Shown here: positions 57,201-64,000 of the stretch, one piece after another | Layout of the letters: every line of letters starts with the position of its first letter | How positions within the stretch are numbered: position 1 is the first letter of the stretch | Source: Typha latifolia | Taxonomy: Eukaryota > Streptophyta > Magnoliopsida > Poales > Typhaceae | DNA length: 64,000 nt | Assembly (NCBI GenBank): GCA_019914945.1 | Contig: CM034103.1 | Coordinates: 12,462,001-12,526,000 of the forward strand | Reading direction: 5' to 3' | The notes under the pieces: generated by a model | What the model saw: the letters and a program-made list of their open reading frames with translations, nothing else | What the model was told of the DNA's origin: nothing | The model's database searches: none | Made by a program: the position numbers and the translations under genes

Positions 57201-58395
57201 ATAAACTATGACAAGATGCTGTACGTTTAAACAAGTTATATCACATCAGCAGTTTTATTAATCTCAAGTTGAAGAAAGAGGTAGTTTGTCAAGCTAGTGA
57301 TAAGAAATATTATTCTATTGTTTGCAGAAAACATAAGATGTATATTAATCTGCTGCAGTAACAAATGAAAAAGTTTAATCACAGACCAAAGAGATTTCAG
57401 TATTATACCAATTTAAGGACTAAATGTTCTCACAGTTAACTAAACAGCAAGAAAGATAAAAAGGAGAAAAAAATTTCAATTCTCCCCTAACATGGAAAAT
57501 GAGGAATAAGGATGGAGCAAGTGGCAAGAAGAGGCTGAGGCCACCCATAGAATTCCAAAAAAAATATTTTTTTTTATTAGTTTACCAGAAAGATTGGCAT
57601 ATAACTTATGATGCACCCCATTAGGTCGTACAGATCTCTCTTCAGCCCAAATCTCACCCCACTTTTCTGTACAGAATTTGTTACACATCCTATTTGTAGC
57701 ATAGTAAGCATGTTTTAAGAACTCGTTAATTAAAATTATAGTAAAATAAGCGGAAGGAAAGATAACAACATAAATGAAAAATATAAGAAAAAAAATCAAA
57801 GAGTAAGAATAAAATAAAGCAATAAAACAGAAAAGAAGACAAACTACCCAAGTCAGTACAAATGGAAAAGTGTGTGTCTTAAGGAAGATTAACAAAACCC
57901 TAAGGGAAATACATCACTACAAACAACATCAATAGAGAAAAGTCGTAAGGAGCAAGTTAATGATGGCGTACAGAAAGATATACCACACATTTCTCCTATC
58001 AAGTAAGAAGCATATTACTAATGTAGGGTTAAGAGAATTTCTGAGTGATAAATCTCCGAAATTTAACAATAATCAACACTCCTCTTCATTCAAAATCCTG
58101 TGCAAATATCTGTGTCTAAAATTTACAACGCCGGTATGATTTAAAAATAATAATAATAATCTGCATGTGAAGCTAATATTCCCAATAAAGTGATCAATTT
58201 GTTCATATAAACTTTCCCCTTCTTCCATATCCAATAGAAGACAAGAACTACAAAGAGAAAAAGAAAAATCCCATACCCATAACTGCGAGGAGACCAAAGA
58301 AACGCAGGAGCCGTCGTAGGTAACGAGATTACGTGCGTCAGCTGCGCCACCAAGAACAACAGAGCTAGCAATGGCACCGCCATTCCTCTCTCCAT
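54263..58395 (-). CDS. Type I membrane protein with Ac45/VOA1/Big1-like C-terminus
   Basis: Exons 58277-58395, 56195-56297, 56016-56075, 55488-55550, 55186-55389, 55003-55105, 54701-54918 and 54263-54355 give 320 residues in phase. The start MERGMAVPLLALLFLVAQLTHV is a signal peptide and is reached one acceptor after a leader intron. The lumenal part has NFS and NST glycosylation sequons and several cysteines, including CDEVC before the membrane. A segment at about 284-306 (LLEGLFVAIVLLIILISGL) is followed by CCMMGIDTPTRFETPQES. The pattern hydrophobic segment - Gly - Met - T..RF tail resembles the V-ATPase accessory subunit Ac45/ATP6AP1, yeast Voa1 and Big1. I infer a role in V-ATPase assembly or ER function, but cannot prove it; the lumenal domain has no motif I recognise beyond FLEQSGATYTILYASEP. 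Confidence 0.75.
54432..54557. repeat. Two-copy tandem duplication, period 69 bp
   Basis: GTAGCAAATGATTATC at 54432 and at 54501 starts two copies that continue with ATCCATGCATGCACAGCA, AAGTCATAT and GATAATT. It lies in the last intron of the Ac45-like gene. Confidence 0.9.
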
Positions 58396-58403
58396 CTCCA
58401 AGC

Positions 58404-58650
58404 CCTGAAATCCTTCAGATCGAACCAAATCAAACAAACCCTCAATATGCTACCTTAGCGACGAATTGATTAGAAGACCTCAAGATTCGCCACATAGGAG
58501 ATGGATCTGACTCAATCGAGATCGTACCTGGAAGAGAACCGATAGTTTCCGATAAGGTTAGAGTTTACGGGGTCCAAATCGAAGCCTAGCTTGCTTCCGG
58601 TTGTCTTCTCCGCGAGAACCCGATAGCGGAAACAGTTGATTGAAGAAGAA
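58404..58650 (-). other. Leader exon and 123-bp leader intron of the Ac45-like gene
   Basis: On the minus strand a leader ends TTCTCTTCCAG at 58528, followed by the donor GTACGA. A 123-bp intron (58405-58527) ends GGATTTCAG, and the start codon follows nine bases later. The upstream limit is a guess from composition. Confidence 0.6.
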
Positions 58651-59343
58651 AGAAAAGAAGGGAGTGGTCGTCGCGTTAAGGAGAGAGGGGGGAGGATGGT
58701 ATTTTCGCAATTTTGGGTGATATTAAATGGTATTTTAGTTGCGCGCAGGAAAAACGTGAGGCATCCGTATCCGCTTCATCTTTTACTAGCAATGAAAGGA
58801 AAAATCTCTTTGTTTAGCGGCACACGAGAGACCCGATACCCGTTAACGTACGTCGAATTACGAATGACGACGTATAAACGACCCGACCCGAGCCTGATGA
58901 CTTAGTGCTTCTATTATGGTTTACTTTTAATCTAATATCCAAATTGAAGCATTCTTAATCCAACATACTTATATGTTGAAATCGAATCGAACATTTACTT
59001 CGTTTCAATATCATAACAGATGGCATACAGGCATAATTCATGCAAGTTCAGCTGCTGTGCCATGGCATCTTCCAGGTGAGCTAAACCTTTTTCAAGGGGT
59101 TGATATCAAAGATGATGAAGCAAAATAAAATTGAAGAGGCAAAATTGTTCAAATAAAAATGGCTCCACAAGCTCATGCTGCAACCAAACAAATTGGAGGC
59201 AGATAGCTAGTGCTAAAACTAAATTCTGGCACAAGACTTCAACTATGTTTCTCATCAGGTGCAATGGAAAACAAAGCGATAGACAAAACTCCTAAACAAG
59301 CAACCGTTCAGAGAGAAATCTGTCAGCCAGTGTGATTCGGCTT
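58651..59343. other. Spacer between the Ac45-like gene and the eL24 gene
   Basis: About 700 bases holding the promoter side of the Ac45-like gene and the eL24 3'UTR. The part at 58820-58900 is CG-rich (ACGTACGTCG, GACGACGTATAAACGACC) and differs from the AT-rich rest, but no gene was recognised. Confidence 0.5.
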
Positions 59344-61192
59344 TCAACGTTTCCCACCACCGCCGCCAAGCTTCGGGCCTTTAGCAGCTCTCGTCATGCT
59401 GCCCTTCGTCTGAGTCTTCTGAGCTTTTGCCATTGACTCGGCCTTCTTAGCTTTCTTCTCATCCTTCGTCTTCTTTATGCGCTCTTTGATCTCCCTGTAG
59501 AAGGCAAATCCATAAGTTCGGCAAAACAAAATTTAATCAATCAAAGAACCTCTTACGAGGAAAAGCTTAAACCTTAAACCAAGTGAAGATGCTAACAACT
59601 AAAACATCCGTCAATGATTCACCATATATGTACCAGCAAAACAATGAAAAAGGGGAAGGATGATTCTTGAAGTGATAGACAGATTGAGGATATTGCATGT
59701 TGCGAACAGAATAATGGGAATTCAAATCTCATTAGTAGATAAATGTCTTAAAATTTTAGACTAAAATTTACTCATCTTTTCACAATTAATATTTTTCCCA
59801 TATTAATACATTAGGAAGCAGCATTTTACTCATGCAACTAGTGTTTCTATTACCAATGATGCACAAGAAACAATAAAAGCAACTATCAGGGAAGAGCTAT
59901 ACCTAAGAGCAGCTTCTCTAGCTGCATCTCGAACTTCAGGCTTCTCAGTTCTCTTCTTTTGAAGAACTTCCAAGGTAGCACCAACAATTGACCTTGAATG
60001 AAGCTTCTTCGTGGTGCGACGCCTCTTTTTGGCAGCTTCAGCATGAATGTCCTGTGGTCATAAGGCGAAATTATCAGGTGTAACCACCATAGCAACTGAT
60101 GCATACTGTGAGATGTTAACTGCTTCAGAAATTGGACTTTGAACCAGATAGGCACCATCATGTTATTCACCTAAAAAATCAATCTTACATGTCGCTCACA
60201 TTTATACTGCATATGCAATGGTCAGACTGCTTCTGCACAAACTAGCAATTTGGGCCAGCAACTCAATATTGTTACTGTATGGCTTTACATCATTACTATA
60301 ACTATTCACTTATTAATATATCAGTTTTTACCGGTTAGTTGATATGTTCCACAAGAAATATATTTGCCAACTCAACAGCATAAACTTATCTTCAAGCTAA
60401 ATGCTTTTCCTTGCTGAATCAATAGAAGAATATATACGTAGGTTATGCAAAACATAGTTTGACAATCAGCAGCTGAAACATTACACATAGAAAACCAAAC
60501 ATATTTTGACTTCAAAAGCAATGTAATGAGAAAGAATTAAATAGCATGCCTAATAGGAACTTCAGCTTGCTTATCCTAAGATACGGAGTCCAGCTTTTGT
60601 TATCTCCAACTTTAAGCGGTCATTTCAAACAAAACAACCTAGCTAATACAATGATTCCAGAATTTGAACGGTTCAGTCTAAGCAAGTAATTAAGAAGAAA
60701 GATTATTACAACCTTTCTAGGAATACATTCAAGAAAAAAGAAGACAACTGAATATGTTACCTTCTTGTGCTGCTTTCTGTACATTGCTGTCCAGGTAAGC
60801 TTGGCAGGCTTCAGACGGTTGTGAAAGTAGCGCTTGCATTTGGAGTTAGAAAACAGAAAGACCTAAGAAAAGTAGATGCATTGAGCCAAACCTCGATTAT
60901 ACAAGTTCATATTCTATAACCTACATAGATGGAAACTTAACATGCATTTAGTATCTCAATGATTTTACCTGGGAGTCTGCTCGAACAAATCTGATACCCT
61001 TTCCAGGATATATCTTAGCACCACTGAAACGACAAAGTTCGGTCCTGCAGTCCGCACAATCACCCAAAGAGTTAGAAATCAAGATTAAGAGGAAAAATAA
61101 TAGTTTCTGCAGGATGCTTAACAGAAGAAAATAAATAAGTTGGAAAAGGAGAAACCATAGCAGAGGATTGATGAAACATACTTGAGAACCAT
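59344..61192 (-). CDS. RPL24: 60S ribosomal protein eL24 (RPL24)
   Basis: Exons 61182-61192, 60969-61044, 60761-60862, 59903-60051 and 59344-59494 add to 489 nt, a protein of 162 residues. It starts [20 protein letters not shown], continues [50 protein letters not shown] and [19 protein letters not shown], and ends in a basic, Gly-rich tail [11 protein letters not shown]. It is a structural protein of the large cytosolic subunit; the Arabidopsis orthologue (STV1) affects reinitiation after upstream ORFs (family knowledge). The first coding exon holds only 11 bases, splitting codon 4 (AA|G). A leader intron (61227-61761) precedes it. The strong basic C-terminus and the length are normal for the family. 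Confidence 0.97.
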
Positions 61193-61225
61193 CTTCTCGG
61201 CCTTCAGATATCTTCACAACCTTCT

Positions 61226-61850
61226 CCTAAAGATAGTTAAGAAGGAGATCAGAACATCAAAAAAAAAAAACAAGCAGGAATCTAACGAAAAGCCTCGTAT
61301 TGAACCTTGTCAGCAATCAGCAATACGAAAGCCAACCAACATTGTCAATTGTTTGAGCAAAAATTAGCATCATTATACAATACACATTAATTAATAGCAA
61401 AAACTCATTAATTTATTCAAAATCGTAAGCCAAAAGAATTGACATACACATTAAGATTAGCTAACATCAACCACAATAGAACCCGACGAATAAAAAAAAT
61501 CCATGCGTAAACAAGCGACCTCCAAGTACTGAGATTTCCAGATCCGAAATAGCACATAGATCTACGCCAATAAGATGAAACACATGACTTAAACAATCGA
61601 AAACACTACATTCTAGTATCAAAACTAACAGATTAACATGAATCAACAGCAAAGAAAGCAGCGACCGAACAGCATAACAATCTAAATCTTACACTCTATC
61701 AACTTTAACACTGGGAGAAAACAATAGACCAAGGCAACGAAAAGGGAAAACAAAAATAAACCTTGAGGAACCCTAGCCGCAAATACCTCCTTTTGCCGCT
61801 CTCTAGGGTTCCCGAGGGCTTCCCGGACCTTTGAAGGGTTGCCAACGAAC
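61226..61850 (-). other. Leader exon and leader intron of the eL24 gene
   Basis: The leader exon ends GGTTCCTCAAG at 61762 with donor GTTTAT. The intron 61227-61761 ends ATCTTTAG. Two telo-box-like motifs (AACCCTAG, plus strand, 61769-61776; TAGGGTT, 61804-61810) lie in the leader, as is common in plant ribosomal protein genes. The upstream limit is approximate. Confidence 0.6.
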
Positions 61851-62563
61851 AATCAAGGCCGTTCAATTGGTTGTATTGATGATGGACGGTTAGGATCAAT
61901 TGGTTACAAAGGCTTAGCTGGGCCGGAACCAGTCTCGATTTGGGCTCGGGTTTGAAACTAGACTTGAGCTCGTCCAATTAGCGTTTATTAAATTAGTACT
62001 AATTTTCTACTAACACCAAGCTAATTATTTCTCTTTTCTAAAGTCTAAAAATATTTTCAGCAAAATTTTAGATTATAAACATTTATTTTGATGCCTTTTC
62101 GTGCCATATTTATGTAAGAGAGTTGACCAAGTTATATAATCTAATTATCCAGCCTTCTTGACTCTTAATAGAGAAATAATAATAATAATAATAACATCGT
62201 AATTTGGCTGGTCTGGCTAACTGGCTTAGATCTGATCCAATCTTCCAATGCCATCCCAAAGGTAATAAGAGGAGGAAGGTATTAATGAGAGTGTTAGGCA
62301 GAAGATCCCTGCATCCTTATCTGCAGGAATTGCTACATTAAAAATGCTTGGCAGCTTCTGATTGGTTTTTCAAACCAGTTAAAAGTTATCATTCAGGAAC
62401 TCATGCACTCTAGGTTGCAAACGATCCGGTACAAAGCGTCGGTGGGAGGTACTATTAATGGAAGCTTTACCTGTGGCTGTCTGCCTCCCTACTTACACGA
62501 GCAGCTTGGAGTTGGAGGTGTAGTGGTTTCAAAGGAGAGCTTGCAGTTCTCGGCTCACCTCAG
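61851..62563. promoter_or_regulatory. Divergent promoter region between eL24 and the GASA gene
   Basis: About 700 bases between two genes transcribed away from each other. It holds an (AAT)n microsatellite at 62175-62193. No convincing TATA box was placed for either side. The GASA leader probably occupies the GC-richer end after about 62420. Confidence 0.5.
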
Positions 62564-62946
62564 ATGGCAAAATCCACTCATCCTGCTCTGCTCTTCACTC
62601 TCCTCTTCTTCTGCTACGTTGCAATGGCGTTGTCCACCAAGGTTCTTCTATCCTTTTCTCACTCTTTCTAATAACTCTTTCGTTTGTTTTCTTTGACACC
62701 CAGTATCAGTTACAGTTGTGTCATTTTTACTTTAAACCTCATTTTGTGTACTTAGGACTTCTTTGGTGAGGAGCTTGGAGTGAGTTCTGTGGCAAAGAAG
62801 GTTAGCAGTATAACTTCTCTTTTTGAGTCAATTGAGAGAATGGAAATATGGGTTGTTTTCGTTACTTATAATTTCGCTTCTTTTACCTTTGCAGCAAAGA
62901 CACAAGCATTCTGGGTTTTCTCAAGCAGGTTTGGTTAAGAAATGCA

Positions 62947-63032
<86 letters not shown>

Positions 63033-63746
63033 ACACAGACCCATTTCTTTGTATATGAAATGTTTTAGTTTACTGGAAAATACTTCAGATCTGAAACTTT
63101 TAGACAATGGGATTCTAACTAGCTAAGGGATCACATGAACTAGGTGGTTACCATCTTGATCAGTGGTCCAAGTGTGTTAAGGTCATTAATTATTGTCAGT
63201 TCTCCTACATTTTACTAACTGTCTACGTTGCTAAGACTGCAAGCTACCAAATTGGTAAGACCACATCCTCTTTTGGCTAGGTTCTACATGCATTTGGTTC
63301 ATAGATCTGACCATCTGGATTCTTTTACTTTTGTATCTGGACTCTGAACCAAAGAATTAAGACTTGCTATTTATTGTGTATATGGCAATCCATGAGGTCA
63401 GTTGAATAGGGCCCCCAAGATATAAATAGTCTCAAAGAGCATTAAACATCTTAGAACTATGGGAATTAACTGACTCCTACTAATCTCCAGAATGATAAAT
63501 AAGCCTATGAAGCAAATAATGAAGTGTATAAAGATCTAAGTGATTTATATGGGATTTGTTGCAGAATGCCCAGGAGCCTGTCAGTTTAGGTGCTCCAAGA
63601 CAGCTTATAAGAAGCCCTGCTTGTTCTTCTGCCAGAAGTGCTGCTTCCAGTGCAGGTGTGTTCCACCTGGGACTTATGCCCACAAGGAGGTTTGCCCCTG
63701 CTACAACAACTGGAAGACCAAGAGCGGCGGACCCAAGTGCCCATGA
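62564..63746 (+). CDS. GASA/snakin gibberellin-regulated cysteine-rich peptide
   Basis: Exons 62564-62641, 62756-62800, 62895-62928 and 63565-63746 give 112 residues. The first exon is a signal peptide (MAKSTHPALLFTLLFFCYVA). A short variable region follows (DFFGEELGVSSVAKK, then QRHKHSGFSQA). The last exon encodes the whole GASA domain with its twelve cysteines, from ECPGACQFRCSKTAYKKPC through CQKCCFQCRC and VPPGTYAHKEVCPCY to GGPKCP-stop. Such secreted peptides act in the cell wall in gibberellin-responsive growth, redox control and defence; which of these applies here cannot be told from sequence. All cysteines and the terminal KCP signature are intact. It is divergent from eL24. Confidence 0.96.
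62950..63031. repeat. Compound (TC)n(AC)n microsatellite in GASA intron 3
   Basis: About 23 TC units run directly into about 17 AC units, within the intron 62929-63564. It begins about 20 bases after the donor site. Confidence 0.95.
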
Positions 63747-64000
63747 GAAGAACTATGGCAACAAAATATCCATCTTTTTCCACCCACTGAAGGAGTTATG
63801 GCTTTGTGTGTGAGAGAATTGCTGTCTTCTGCTTTTCTGATAATAAGTGTACGTTGGGATGGTATACTTCGGTAGTCTTTCAATATTGGTTGTTGGATTG
63901 TAGTATGGAAGGTTCGTAACCCTGTCGTCTGCAAAGAGGATATCATATCGATGAGTTGGATCGTATTTTGTTTTCTGCCATGTATTCAGCACTACTGGAG
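63747..64000 (+). other. 3'UTR and downstream flank of the GASA gene
   Basis: The last 254 bases after the GASA stop. They look like 3'UTR; an AATAAG-type element near 63841 is a weak poly(A) candidate. No other gene was recognised. Confidence 0.5.

Noticed and set aside
57476..57895. 139-residue minus-strand ORF rich in Phe/Ile/Leu
   Set aside because: It lies in the first intron of the Ac45-like gene and is a low-complexity translation of AT-rich DNA; no conserved motif.
62403..62696. 97-residue ORF overlapping the GASA start out of frame
   Set aside because: It could be an upstream ORF only if transcription starts before 62403, which nothing shows; the protein has no recognisable motif.

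Overview
This window is nuclear genomic DNA of a flowering plant. The genes have many introns with canonical GT-AG borders, the introns and spacers are AT-rich, and the proteins match plant families. The style (AT-rich long introns, GC-rich start only at some genes, a monocot-like RPL24 protein) suggests a monocot that is not a grass, possibly a palm; that assignment is inference and weak. The coding parts that were read through show no frameshift or premature stop.

Layout: (1) 1-5402, plus: 3' part of a methylenetetrahydrofolate reductase (MTHFR) gene, whose first ~90 codons lie left of the window. (2) 6458-12055, minus: an LRR receptor kinase of subfamily VIII-1, the family of the hydrogen-peroxide sensor HPCA1, facing MTHFR tail to tail. 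(3) 12056-16250: an AT-rich spacer holding a 122-bp tandem duplication. (4) 16251-21130, minus: a small KCP2/KRTCAP2-type oligosaccharyltransferase subunit with a 5'UTR intron. (5) 23640-46963, plus: a very large MOR1/GEM1 (XMAP215/ch-TOG) microtubule-associated gene of about 54 exons, with a GC-rich leader. One intron carries a complete TRIM-type mini-retrotransposon and another carries a copied exon end with a decoy splice donor. (6) 48007-53141, minus: a Pur-alpha single-strand nucleic-acid-binding protein, with an Au-SINE-like relic in its 4-kb intron. (7) 54263-58650, minus: a type I membrane protein with an Ac45/VOA1/Big1-like C-terminus. (8) 59344-61850, minus: ribosomal protein eL24. 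(9) 62564-63746, plus: a GASA/snakin cysteine-rich peptide, divergent from eL24.

The genes are ordinary housekeeping or signalling genes and do not form an operon or an obvious cluster. The one functional link I can propose is regulatory. Telo-boxes (AAACCCTA or its complement) occur in the leaders of MOR1, Pur-alpha and eL24, and plant Pur-alpha is reported to bind telo-boxes, so the window holds a candidate trans-factor, its own possible target site and two neighbouring targets. I found no clear evidence of a novel multi-gene system. The most distinctive items are the intronic TRIM, the decoy donor in MOR1, the telo-box/Pur-alpha arrangement and the plant Ac45-like protein.
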